A stretch of DNA of 64,000 nt from Betaproteobacteria bacterium. GTDB lineage: Bacteria; Pseudomonadota; Gammaproteobacteria; Burkholderiales; SG8-39. A program made the translations under genes and the position numbers. The notes beneath the pieces are model-generated. The model had not been told where the DNA came from. It made no database searches and saw nothing but the letters and a program-made list of their open reading frames with translations. The stretch spans positions 1-64,000 of the forward strand of contig SCTY01000056.1 of NCBI GenBank assembly GCA_004297625.1, in the 5' to 3' direction. Positions 18,111 through 26,230 of this stretch are shown here, piece after piece (position 1 is the first letter of the stretch; each line of letters begins with the position of its first letter).

Positions 18111-19385
18111 GTGCCGTTCCTGGCAGGCTACTTCGTCTCGTACGTGTTCCGCGCGGTCAATGCGGTGCTCGGACCCTCGCTCGTCTCGGAGTTCGGCATC
18201 TCCGCGGCGCAGCTGGGACTGCTCACCGGGGTGTATTTCTTCTCCTTCGGCCTGTTCCAGGTCCCGCTCGGCGTGCTGCTCGACCGCTTCGGACCCCGCC
18301 GAACGAACGGCGCGCTGCTTCTCCTCGCCACCGCGGGAGCGCTCGCGTTCGCCTATGCGCGCTCGTTCGAGCACCTGGTGCTCGCGCGCGCGCTTATCGG
18401 CCTGGGCGTATCGGCCTGCCTCATGGCTTCGATGCAGGCGTTCATCCTCTGGTTTCCGCCGGAGCGCATGAGCACCATGATCGCGCTCGCGTATTCGATG
18501 GGCGGCCTCGGCGCGATCGCGGCTTCGGCGCCTTTGGAGCTGGCGCTGCGGCACTACAGCTGGCGCGAGATCTTCGAGTTTCTCGCCTTCACGACGCTGT
18601 TCCTGAGCGCGGTATTTGCGTTCTGGGTCCCCGAGCACGCGCCGGACCACAGGCCGGTCGGGCTGCGCGAGCAGCTCGCGGGCCTGAAGCACATCGCGCG
18701 CGACGGCGCGTTCTGGCGCGTCGCCATAGCGATCGGCGCCAACCAGTGCGCCGTGCTTTCGCTCTTCACGCTGTGGATCACGGCCTGGCTGCGCGACGTG
18801 GCGGGCTACGAGCGCGCCGCCGCGGCGCAGGCGCTCGCCATCGTCGCGCTCTCGCTCATCGCCGGCTACTTCTTCTTCGGCCGCATCGCCGACGCGCGCG
18901 CGCGCCGCGGACGCTCGCAGCTGCCGCTTTTCGTCGGCGGCGTGGCGGCCGCGCTCGTGTTCCTGGCACTCATCGCCCTGGGAGTCGTGCGCGGCGCCGT
19001 AGTGCTGTGGGCGGCGTTCGTCTTCTGCGGCACGGGCGCCACGCTCGCTCATTCGATCGCGACGCGGCGCTATCCGCGCGACATGGCCGGGCGCGTCAAC
19101 ACCGCGCTCAATACCTTCACGTTCATCGGCGTTTTTCTCGGCCAGTGGGGCACCGGGGCGATCCTCAGCCTGTGGCCGCCGACGGCGACCGGCTACGATC
19201 CGCGTGCCTACGTCTGGGCGTTCGGCGCGCTGTGGCTGGTGCAGGCGGCAGGGCTCGCCTGGCTCTGGCGCGGCCGCGCGCTACTTGAAAAAGATGTCGC
19301 GATAGGAGGTGTAGAGCGACGCTCCGAGCACCGGGCCGAGCACCAGCCAGCCCAGTCCGAAGGGCAGCGCGGCGAGCATCCCTAA
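18111..19385 (+). CDS. MFS transporter, N-terminus uncertain
   Basis: A 424-residue major facilitator with about 12 membrane segments and the loop 2-3 motif GVLLDRFGPRR. Function: probable proton-driven uptake or export of an organic solute. From GTG 18111 the protein starts at VPFLAGYFVSY, but the open frame continues upstream as LTAFLSLRVV, which reads like more of the first membrane helix. The true start may be a non-ATG codon (for example CTG 18081 or 18099), or the neighbouring palindrome may have replaced it. The last 35 or so residues after LAWLWRGRA are antisense to the next gene and not membrane-like, an abnormal tail. Confidence 0.78.
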   Translation: MPFLAGYFVSYVFRAVNAVLGPSLVSEFGISAAQLGLLTGVYFFSFGLFQVPLGVLLDRFGPRRTNGALLLLATAGALAFAYARSFEHLVLARALIGLGVSACLMASMQAFILWFPPERMSTMIALAYSMGGLGAIAASAPLELALRHYSWREIFEFLAFTTLFLSAVFAFWVPEHAPDHRPVGLREQLAGLKHIARDGAFWRVAIAIGANQCAVLSLFTLWITAWLRDVAGYERAAAAQALAIVALSLIAGYFFFGRIADARARRGRSQLPLFVGGVAAALVFLALIALGVVRGAVVLWAAFVFCGTGATLAHSIATRRYPRDMAGRVNTALNTFTFIGVFLGQWGTGAILSLWPPTATGYDPRAYVWAFGALWLVQAAGLAWLWRGRALLEKDVAIGGVERRSEHRAEHQPAQSEGQRGEHP

Positions 19386-20063
19386 GAGGAGCGCGATCAC
19401 GCCGTAGACGAGGAACGGCATGATGTTGCGCAGGCAGGCGACGAAGCTCTGCCTCATCGCTTCGCCGGCGCCCAGTTCGTGGAACACCACGAGCGGCGGC
19501 GCGAACCAGACCGCCATCATCACCGGCAGCATGAGCGCCATCATCACCAGGAAGGCGAGCAGCACCGTCGCGCCCGCGCCGCCCACCGACGCCGGGCCGG
19601 CGCCGCTGCCGACGAGCTTCCACACGCCCGCGCCCGTCACAAGGCCCACCACCAGCGCGATCGCCACCGAGGCGCCCAGGTAGATGAGTCCCACGGTCGC
19701 CAGCGTGCCGAAGCGCTCGCGAAACCCCGCAAAGAGGTGCGCGACTTCCAGGCTGCCGCCTTCGGCGAGGGCGCGGCTGCCGATCACCAGCCCCGCGCCG
19801 AACACCGGCGCGAGAACCACAGCGGCGAGCGAGCCGAGGATCGGGATAAAGGCGAACACAATAAAGATCACCAAGAGCACCGCCGCGACCAAGATCCACA
19901 TCAGGGGCTGGCGCCTGAAGAGCGCCCAGCCCTCGACGATCCACGCCCAGCCGCGACCGGCCGGGAGCGCTCGGCCGCCGGGCACGAAGTCTCCCTGCAT
20001 CGGGGTGGCGGTGTCCGCGACCGGCGCCTTGGGCGCGGCGTAGGGGTTGGTGTCGGCGGTCAT
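19281..20063 (-). CDS. BPSS1780 family membrane protein
   Basis: A 260-residue membrane protein of a family found mainly in betaproteobacteria. A 35-residue Pro/Ala-rich N-terminal part (NPYAAPKAPVAD) and a GWAWIVEGWALFRRQPLMW start lead into about five membrane segments. Function unknown, possibly envelope homeostasis. Its 3' end overlaps the convergent MFS gene by about 105 nt. The stop is 19281, and the coding signal of this gene is the stronger one in the overlap because its C-terminus (YTSYRDIFFK) is a normal family ending. Confidence 0.85.
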   Translation of the reverse strand: MTADTNPYAAPKAPVADTATPMQGDFVPGGRALPAGRGWAWIVEGWALFRRQPLMWILVAAVLLVIFIVFAFIPILGSLAAVVLAPVFGAGLVIGSRALAEGGSLEVAHLFAGFRERFGTLATVGLIYLGASVAIALVVGLVTGAGVWKLVGSGAGPASVGGAGATVLLAFLVMMALMLPVMMAVWFAPPLVVFHELGAGEAMRQSFVACLRNIMPFLVYGVIALLLGMLAALPFGLGWLVLGPVLGASLYTSYRDIFFK

Positions 20064-20064
20064 G

Positions 20065-20484
20065 TCACTTCTCCTTGTGCCGCACGCGGACGGTGGCGAT
20101 CGCCTTGGCGACCAGCGAGCCGTCCTCGTTTTTCGCCTCGGCTTCGACGAAGCTCACGCTGCGCGTGTCCTTCATCACCCGCGCATCGGCGAGAAGCTTC
20201 TTGCCGCTGCCCGCGCCGATGAAGGAGGTGCTCAGATCGATGGTGATCACGCCGAGCGACTCGGGATGCAGCGTGCGCGCCGCCGTGCACAGCGCCACGT
20301 CGAGCAGCGACAGGATCACGCCGCCGTGCACCGTGCCGAAGCTATTGGTGAGAGGGGTCTCGATCGGCAGCGACAGCCGCGCCTCGCCGCGACCCAGCGT
20401 CTCGGTGAGGATCTTCAGGTGCGAGACGAAGGGAATCTTCTTCTGGTAGTCGCGCGTGAACTGCAGCCTTGCGTCTTCGTTCAT
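20065..20484 (-). CDS. Hotdog-fold thioesterase, PaaI-like
   Basis: A 139-residue single hotdog domain. The PaaI/YdiI-type active region is TNSFGTVHGGVILSLLDVAL (about residues 44-63) with the conserved HGG, followed by IDLSTSFIGAG and KDTRSVSFVEAEA. Such enzymes hydrolyse acyl- or aryl-CoA thioesters. The start overlaps the SDR stop (ATGA). It closes a four-gene minus-strand operon and may release the final CoA ester or prevent CoA trapping. Confidence 0.88.
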   Translation of the reverse strand: MNEDARLQFTRDYQKKIPFVSHLKILTETLGRGEARLSLPIETPLTNSFGTVHGGVILSLLDVALCTAARTLHPESLGVITIDLSTSFIGAGSGKKLLADARVMKDTRSVSFVEAEAKNEDGSLVAKAIATVRVRHKEK

Positions 20485-21257
20485 ATGATCGTGGCGCCGC
20501 CGTCCACCGCGATCGCCTGGCCGGTGATGTGGCGCGAAGCTTGGGACGCGAGCAGCACCACCAGGCCCTTGAGATCGTCCTCGCCGCCCAGGCGCCGGGT
20601 CGGGGTGTGATCGATGATGTACTGGCCCGCCGTATCGATCACGCCCTTCGACATCTTCGACGGGAAGAATCCCGGGCAGATGGCGTTCACGGTGATGCCG
20701 TGCTCGCCCCATTCGGCGGCGAGCGCGCGCGTGAAGTTGATCACGCCGCCTTTGCTGGCGTGATAGGCGATGCCGCGCATGATGTGCGGATCGGTCGCGG
20801 TGAGCCCCGCGACCGAGGCGTTGTTGATGATGCGCCCGTAGCGCCGCGGGATCATGCTGTGCTTGGCCAAGGCCTGCGTGATGAGGAACAGGCCGTTCAG
20901 GTTGACGTTCACCACCTTCTGCCAGGCATCGAAGGGATGGTCCTCGGCGCGCGCGCCCCAGGTCGCGCCGGCGTTGTTCACCAGAATATCGACTTTCTCG
21001 AAATCCTTGAGGATCTGCTCGACGGCCGGAGCGATCATCTCCGGTTTGCCGATATCGCAGACATAGCCGGCCGCATCGATTCCCATCTTCTTCAGGTGGC
21101 CAACCGCCTCGTCGAGCTCGTTTTTCTTGCGAGCGGTGAGCGCGAGGCGCGCGCCCATCTCGCCCAGCGCCTCGGCCATCTGCAGCCCGAGGCCGCGCGA
21201 GCCGCCGGTGATGACCGCGGCCTTGCCTTTCAAGCTGAGAAGATCCAGGACTTTCAC
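20481..21257 (-). CDS. SDR family oxidoreductase
   Basis: A 258-residue short-chain dehydrogenase: TGGSRGLGLQMAEALG (residues 17-32), VDILVNNAGATWG, INNASVAGL, YHASK catalytic pair and a C-terminal ITGQAIAVDGG. This sequence type is common among gluconate 5-dehydrogenase-like or 3-hydroxyacyl reductases. The GTG start at 21257 overlaps the nitrilase stop as GTGA, so the four genes ALDH, nitrilase, SDR and thioesterase are translationally linked. Confidence 0.88.
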   Translation of the reverse strand: MKVLDLLSLKGKAAVITGGSRGLGLQMAEALGEMGARLALTARKKNELDEAVGHLKKMGIDAAGYVCDIGKPEMIAPAVEQILKDFEKVDILVNNAGATWGARAEDHPFDAWQKVVNVNLNGLFLITQALAKHSMIPRRYGRIINNASVAGLTATDPHIMRGIAYHASKGGVINFTRALAAEWGEHGITVNAICPGFFPSKMSKGVIDTAGQYIIDHTPTRRLGGEDDLKGLVVLLASQASRHITGQAIAVDGGATII

Positions 21258-22195
21258 AGCGCTTGCTCCTCCGGGGCGCGCCCCTCGTTCAGCGGCTTCA
21301 GCTCGCGAGCGTCGAAGAGCACGCGGAACTGCTTGGGCCAGTAATGGCCGGTGGTTTCATGAATGAAGTAGTGCGGCACGGCGGCGTTGAGGTCGATGTC
21401 GGCGTAGAGGATGCCCTCTTCGCTGGACGGCAGCGGGCCCGCCATCACGCGGCCCGAGCCCGCCTCGATGATCGCCGACCAGGCCGCTCCCGCGGGAAGC
21501 TCGATGCCGAGGCGCTTGCCGACGGCGGCGTTCACCACGGACTGCGAGCACACGACGAAGCTGTTGTAGGCGATGGCATGGTAGCGCGAGCAGATTTCGG
21601 TGAGGCTCGTATCGGCGAACGCGAACCCGACCCACGAGGCGATGTGGATCTGCTCGCCCATGGCCGCGAGCGTGTATCCGGGAAGCGCCTGCGTGTGCTC
21701 GCCGCAGATGAGCCCGCCCATGCGCCCGAGCTCGGTGTCGTAGACCCGGTGGGTGCTGCCGTCGCCTTCTCCCCAGACGAGCTTCTCGGCGCCCGTGGCC
21801 TTCATCTTGCGCCGCTTGCCGAACAGCCGGCCCGATGGATCGAAGAACAGCAGCGTGTTGTAGAGCGTCTTGTTGTCGCGCTCGTTCACGCCGATCGCCA
21901 CGTGGCAGCCGTGCGCTCTGGCTGCGGCAGCGATTTTCTCCGTGACGGGGCCCGGCACATCGACGGAGTTCAGAAAAAGCTCGCTCGAGAACTGCAGGCC
22001 CTTGCGCATGCCCATGTGCCAGGCCCAGTACGGCCCGCCCGGAATGAACACCTCGGGAAGGGCGACGAGCTCGGCGCCGTGGCGCGCCGCTTCGGCAATC
22101 AGCCCGCAGGCCTTTTCGACGCTCGCCTCGCGCTCGAGGAACACCGGCGCCGCCTGCACCGCCGCCGCCTTGAATTTACGTAGTCGGTCTCCCAT
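21254..22195 (-). CDS. Nitrilase/carbon-nitrogen hydrolase
   Basis: A 313-residue nitrilase-superfamily enzyme with the complete triad: Glu48 (ALPEVFIPG), Lys130 (GKRRKMKAT) and Cys164 (GLICGEH). The CGEH context and length fit true aliphatic or aryl nitrilases better than amidases of the family, which normally have CYD or similar. It would hydrolyse a nitrile to the carboxylic acid and ammonia. It lies 3 nt downstream of an aldehyde dehydrogenase gene and upstream of an SDR, suggesting a route through aldehyde or hydroxynitrile intermediates. Confidence 0.9.
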   Translation of the reverse strand: MGDRLRKFKAAAVQAAPVFLEREASVEKACGLIAEAARHGAELVALPEVFIPGGPYWAWHMGMRKGLQFSSELFLNSVDVPGPVTEKIAAAARAHGCHVAIGVNERDNKTLYNTLLFFDPSGRLFGKRRKMKATGAEKLVWGEGDGSTHRVYDTELGRMGGLICGEHTQALPGYTLAAMGEQIHIASWVGFAFADTSLTEICSRYHAIAYNSFVVCSQSVVNAAVGKRLGIELPAGAAWSAIIEAGSGRVMAGPLPSSEEGILYADIDLNAAVPHYFIHETTGHYWPKQFRVLFDARELKPLNEGRAPEEQAL

Positions 22196-22197
22196 GC

Positions 22198-23625
22198 TCA
22201 ACCCTTGAGCTGGAGCGACTTGTACTCGAGAAACTCCTCCAGCCCGTAGACGCCGGCCTCGCGGCCGTGGCCCGACTGCTTGAACCCGCCGAAGGGCGCG
22301 TTCATGTTGAAGGCGCCGCCGTTCACGTCGATCTGCCCGGCGCGGATGCGGCGCGCCACGCGCTGCGCGCGCGCGTCGTCTTTCGACCAGACGGCGCCGG
22401 CGAGGCCGTACATCGTGTCGTTGGCGATGCGGATGGCGTCTTCCTCGTCCTTGTACGGGATGATGGAGAGCACCGGGCCGAAGATTTCTTCCTGCGCGAT
22501 GGTCATGCTGTTCTTCACTCTTCCGAACACCGTGGGCCGCACGTAGTAGCCGCCTGCGGGCGCGCCCTCGGGCGGCTCGGCGCCGCCGGCGACGAGCTCC
22601 GCGCCCTCCTGGATGCCTTTCTGGATGTAGCCGCGCACGCGCTCGAGCTGCGCCTTCGAGGTGAGCGGCCCGAGCTTCGTGGTCTCGGCGAGCGGATCGC
22701 CGACGGTGAAGCTCTTCGCCACCTCGGCGGAGATTTTTGCGGCTTCGTCGTACTTCGACTCCGGGACGAGCATCCGGGTGAGCGCGGTGCAGGTCTGGCC
22801 GGAGTTGAGATAGCAGCCGTTGACGGTGCTTTTCACCGCGGTCGCGAGATCGGCGTCGTCGAGGATCACCGAGGCGCTCTTGCCGCCAAGCTCGAGCGCG
22901 ACGCGCTTCACCGTCTGCGCCGCGAGCTCCGAAATCCGCTTGCCGGCGCGCGTCGAGCCGGTGAACGAGATCATGTCGACGCCCGGATGCTTGACGAGCG
23001 CCTCGCCGGCGGCCGCCCCGTAGCCCGTCACGAGGTTGAACACGCCCTTGGGCAATCCCGCCGACTCCATTGCCTCGGCGAGGATGAAAGCATTGAACGG
23101 CGCGACCTCCGAAGGCTTCAGCACCACGGTGCAGCCGGCGGCGAGCGCCGGCGCGACCTTGAGCGCGATCTGGTGCAGCGGATAGTTCCACGGCGTGATG
23201 GCGCCGACCACGCCCACCGGCTCGCGCACCACGAGCGAGTTGCCCACGCGTTCTTCGAAGCCGAACTCCTTCACCAGTTTTGCGTAGTTGGCGAAATTCG
23301 CGATCGGCAGTCCCGCCTGGATGCGGCCGGCGAGCTTGAGCGGCATGCCGACTTCCTGGGCGATCGTGCGGGCAAGCTCGTCGGCGCGCGCCTTGAGCGC
23401 CGCCGAGACTTTCTCGAGATACGCCCCGCGTTCCGCGGGGCCAACCTGGCTCCAGGACTCGAAAGCGGCGCGCGCTGCCGCCACCGCGGCGTCGACGTCC
23501 TTCGCCGCGCCCGCGGGCACGCGGCCCATCACTTCGCCGGTGCCGGCGTTGTGCACTTCGATGGTTTCCCTGCTGGAGGGCGCGGCCCATTGGCCGCCGA
23601 TGAAGAGCTTGTCGCGGATCAGCAT
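22198..23625 (-). CDS. NAD(P)-dependent aldehyde dehydrogenase
   Basis: A 475-residue ALDH with all key elements: GAITPWNYPLHQIALK, FTGSTRAGKRI, general base Glu245 (VALELGGKS), catalytic Cys279 (NSGQTCTALTR) and the C-terminal PFGGFKQSGHGRE. It oxidises an aldehyde to its acid. First gene of the minus-strand operon, it is separated by 64 bp from the divergent DUF2157 gene, so the promoters of both units lie in that gap. Confidence 0.93.
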   Translation of the reverse strand: MLIRDKLFIGGQWAAPSSRETIEVHNAGTGEVMGRVPAGAAKDVDAAVAAARAAFESWSQVGPAERGAYLEKVSAALKARADELARTIAQEVGMPLKLAGRIQAGLPIANFANYAKLVKEFGFEERVGNSLVVREPVGVVGAITPWNYPLHQIALKVAPALAAGCTVVLKPSEVAPFNAFILAEAMESAGLPKGVFNLVTGYGAAAGEALVKHPGVDMISFTGSTRAGKRISELAAQTVKRVALELGGKSASVILDDADLATAVKSTVNGCYLNSGQTCTALTRMLVPESKYDEAAKISAEVAKSFTVGDPLAETTKLGPLTSKAQLERVRGYIQKGIQEGAELVAGGAEPPEGAPAGGYYVRPTVFGRVKNSMTIAQEEIFGPVLSIIPYKDEEDAIRIANDTMYGLAGAVWSKDDARAQRVARRIRAGQIDVNGGAFNMNAPFGGFKQSGHGREAGVYGLEEFLEYKSLQLKG

Positions 23626-23689
23626 TGGAGTTCCTAGTCGTGCAGCGGGGATTTTGGGGAAGCCGTCACTTTACAATGCGGGCGGGGGG

Positions 23690-24643
23690 ATGGTGAACCC
23701 AAGCAAAGAAATCCTTGACTGGGCGCAGGAGGGCCGTCTCGCCGCGCGCGACGTGCGCAAGGCGCTCGAAGCCGGCGGCGCCCTGCCGTCGGCCGCCGAC
23801 TGGCGTTGGTTCCTCGACTGCCTGCTGCTCTTCACAGGCGTGGTGCTCCTAGCGGCCGGGGTCGTGTTCTTCCTCGCCTACAACTGGCGGGATCTTGGCC
23901 GCTTCGCGAAGTTCGGGCTCGTCGAGCTGCCTCTGCTCGCCACGCTCGCGGCCCTCTGGCGCTTGGGTCTCGACCGGCCGGCAGGCAAGGCGGCGCTCCT
24001 GCTCGCCGCGCTCCTCGCCGGCGCCCTGCTCGCGCTCATCGGGCAGACCTACCAGACGGGCGCGGACACGTTCGAGCTCTTCGCCGCCTGGGCGGTCGCG
24101 GTTCTGCCTTGGGTGATCCTCGGCCGCTTCGCCGCGCTCTGGGTTCTATGGCTCGCGCTCGTGAATCTCGCCGTTTCGCTCTATTTCCAGGCGTTCCACG
24201 GCGTGCTCGGCATTGCGTTCGGCCCCGAGCGGCAGATGTGGGCGCTTTTCGCCATCAACGGCATGGCGCTCGTCGCGTGGGAAATCACCGAGGGCCTGCA
24301 TAGCCGCTGGGCGCCGCAGCTCATCGCGACGGCGGTCGCGGCGATCGTCACGGCGCTCGCGGTGGTCGCGATCTTCGATCCGCGGTCGACGGCAGCGGTG
24401 AACGCAGCCATATGGTTCGCCTGGGTCGGCGCGACCTACGCGGTGTACCGTCGATTCCTCAAGGACTTATACATGCTCGGGCTCGGCGCGCTGTCGGTGA
24501 TCGTGGTGGGCGCGACGTTCGTCGGCAAGCTGATCGAGTTCCGCCACTCCGCCTCGTTCCTCTTCATGGGCCTTCTGGTCATCGGCCTTTCCGCCGCGGC
24601 AGGCTATTGGCTGCGGCGGATCGGCGCCGAGGAACACGGGTGA
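23690..24643 (+). CDS. DUF2157 domain membrane protein
   Basis: A 317-residue polytopic protein. The N-terminal soluble part (about 50 residues, EILDWAQEGRLAARDVRKAL) matches the DUF2157 start, followed by about nine hydrophobic helices with GQTYQTGADTFELFAAWA in the middle. Function unknown. It is the first of three overlapping genes (DUF2157, DUF4401, GDYXXLXY) that recur together in proteobacteria. A possible -10 TACAAT lies at 23672-23677 and a G-rich ribosome site precedes ATG 23690. Confidence 0.87.
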   Translation: MVNPSKEILDWAQEGRLAARDVRKALEAGGALPSAADWRWFLDCLLLFTGVVLLAAGVVFFLAYNWRDLGRFAKFGLVELPLLATLAALWRLGLDRPAGKAALLLAALLAGALLALIGQTYQTGADTFELFAAWAVAVLPWVILGRFAALWVLWLALVNLAVSLYFQAFHGVLGIAFGPERQMWALFAINGMALVAWEITEGLHSRWAPQLIATAVAAIVTALAVVAIFDPRSTAAVNAAIWFAWVGATYAVYRRFLKDLYMLGLGALSVIVVGATFVGKLIEFRHSASFLFMGLLVIGLSAAAGYWLRRIGAEEHG

Positions 24644-25701
24644 GCGCCGCCGCGCGCGAAGCGCTCTGGATCCGGTTGCGCGGTGCCGGCCTCGTGCAAG
24701 GCGATCCGCCGGCGCAAGGCGAGGCTCGCTCGCCATGGTACGTGCGCGTCATGCTCGGCTTCGCCGGCTGGGTCGGCGCCGTGTTCCTGTTCTTCTTCGT
24801 CGGCGCCGCGTTCACGTTCGTCATGAGAAGCGGGATCGCCGCCGTCGTAGTAGGCGTCGCCGCGTGCGCCGCCGCGGCCGTCATCTTCCGGGCGAGCCGC
24901 GGGGATTTCGCGGGCCAGTTCGGGCTCGCGGTGAGCTTGGCCGGCCAGGCGATCCTCGTCTACGGCATTGCGGAGCTGCTCGGCCGTCCCTCGCTGCAGA
25001 TCACGGCGCTTGTCGTCGCCGTCCAGCAGGCGGTGCTCTTCGTGCTCGTCCCGAACTTCGTGCACCGGGTCTTCACCTCGTGGAGCGCGCTTGCAGCCCT
25101 GCAGCTGGCGCTCGCCGATAGCGGCTTTTCCGCGTTCGCGCCGGCGCTCGCCACTGCGCTGTTCGTCGCCATCTGGCTGGTCGAGTTCGACCGCGTCGAG
25201 CGCGTGGAGCTGCTGCGGCCCGGGGGCTACGGCATCGCGCTCGGCGCAGTGCAGGCTTCCGTGATGCACGGTGCGCTCTGGTACGGCTTGCTGCTGCGTC
25301 ACCCTCAGCTCGGGACACAGTCGATCGCGTGGGCAGGCGCCGCCGCTTCCGCAGCGGTTCTCCTATGGGCGGTGGTCGCGCTGCTGCGGCGCGAAGGCGT
25401 CGCCTTGCTCTCCGGGGCAGGCAAGCTGGCGATCGCGGCCACGGCCATTCTCGCGGTTGCCTCGCTCAAGGCGCCGGGCCTCGCGCCGGCGCTCGCCATC
25501 CTGGTCGTCGGCTATGCCAACGGCAACCGTGTGCTCGCCGGACTGGGTATCGCGGCGCTCCTCGCCTACCTGTCGCACTATTACTATTCCCTGGAGATGT
25601 CGCTGCTGGAAAAGTCGGCGGTGCTTGCCGTGACCGGCATCGTTCTGCTCGCCGCCCGCCTCGCTTTGCAGCGTCTTCCTGGAGAGCCGCGCAATGCGTA
25701 A
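24640..25701 (+). CDS. DUF4401 domain membrane protein
   Basis: A 353-residue protein with about ten hydrophobic segments after a 35-residue soluble start. The order and spacing (YVRVMLGFAGWVGAVFLFFF, LGRPSLQITALVVAVQQ) are as in DUF4401 proteins that accompany DUF2157 proteins. Unknown function, presumably one subunit or partner in a membrane complex. The GTG start overlaps the previous stop as GTGA. The C-terminus overlaps the GDYXXLXY gene by 8 nt. Confidence 0.86.
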   Translation: MSAAAREALWIRLRGAGLVQGDPPAQGEARSPWYVRVMLGFAGWVGAVFLFFFVGAAFTFVMRSGIAAVVVGVAACAAAAVIFRASRGDFAGQFGLAVSLAGQAILVYGIAELLGRPSLQITALVVAVQQAVLFVLVPNFVHRVFTSWSALAALQLALADSGFSAFAPALATALFVAIWLVEFDRVERVELLRPGGYGIALGAVQASVMHGALWYGLLLRHPQLGTQSIAWAGAAASAAVLLWAVVALLRREGVALLSGAGKLAIAATAILAVASLKAPGLAPALAILVVGYANGNRVLAGLGIAALLAYLSHYYYSLEMSLLEKSAVLAVTGIVLLAARLALQRLPGEPRNA

Positions 25702-26185
25702 GCTTCTCGCCATCGCGGCGGGCCTCGTTTTCCTGGTCGCCGTGAATTGGGACATCTGGTCGCGCGAGCGCCTTCTCGCCGAAGGCCGCGTGGTCCTGCT
25801 GGAGCTGGCGCCGGTCGATCCGCGCTCGCTCATGCAGGGCGACTACATGGCGCTGCGCTTCAAAGTGACCGACGATGCCTTCGGCCGCGTGCCGAAGCAG
25901 TCCGAGGACGGGCGCATCGTGGTGAAGCTCGACGAGCGCGGCGTGGGCGCCTTCGCGCGGCGCGACGACGGCAGTCCACTCGCCGCGTCGGAAGCTGCGC
26001 TTCGCTACCGCGTGCGCGACGGGAAAGTGAAGTTCGCGACCAACGCGTTCTTCTTCCAGGAAGGAACCGGAGCCGCGTACCGCGACGCGCGCTACGGCGA
26101 GCTGCGCGTCGCCGAGGACGGCGAGCTGCTGCTCACCGGCCTGCGGAACGACAAGCTCGAGCCGCTCGCCCCCGCGCCGCGCTGA
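25694..26185 (+). CDS. GDYXXLXY domain protein
   Basis: A 163-residue protein with one N-terminal membrane anchor (residues 4-18) and a periplasmic-type domain. It carries the family motif as GDYMALRF near residue 50, with Phe in the final aromatic position. Downstream are two acidic/aromatic segments (FFFQEGTGAAYRDARYGELRV). Always met with DUF2157/DUF4401 genes; biochemical role unknown. The start ATG 25694 overlaps the DUF4401 stop. Confidence 0.87.
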   Translation: MRKLLAIAAGLVFLVAVNWDIWSRERLLAEGRVVLLELAPVDPRSLMQGDYMALRFKVTDDAFGRVPKQSEDGRIVVKLDERGVGAFARRDDGSPLAASEAALRYRVRDGKVKFATNAFFFQEGTGAAYRDARYGELRVAEDGELLLTGLRNDKLEPLAPAPR

Positions 26186-26194
26186 GTGGCTATA

Positions 26195-26224
26195 CTCCGG
26201 ACGAAATCGTAAATCGCTCCGGAG
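26195..26224 (+). promoter_or_regulatory. Inverted repeat covering the ribosome-binding site of the alcohol dehydrogenase
   Basis: CTCCGGA (26195-26201) and TCCGGAG (26218-26224) are perfect complements 16 nt apart. The 3' arm holds GGAG, the Shine-Dalgarno sequence 6 nt before ATG 26231. A -10-like TATACT lies at 26191-26196. The repeat may hide the ribosome site in RNA, or may be a protein-binding site at the promoter. Confidence 0.4.
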
Positions 26225-26230
26225 AGTGTA

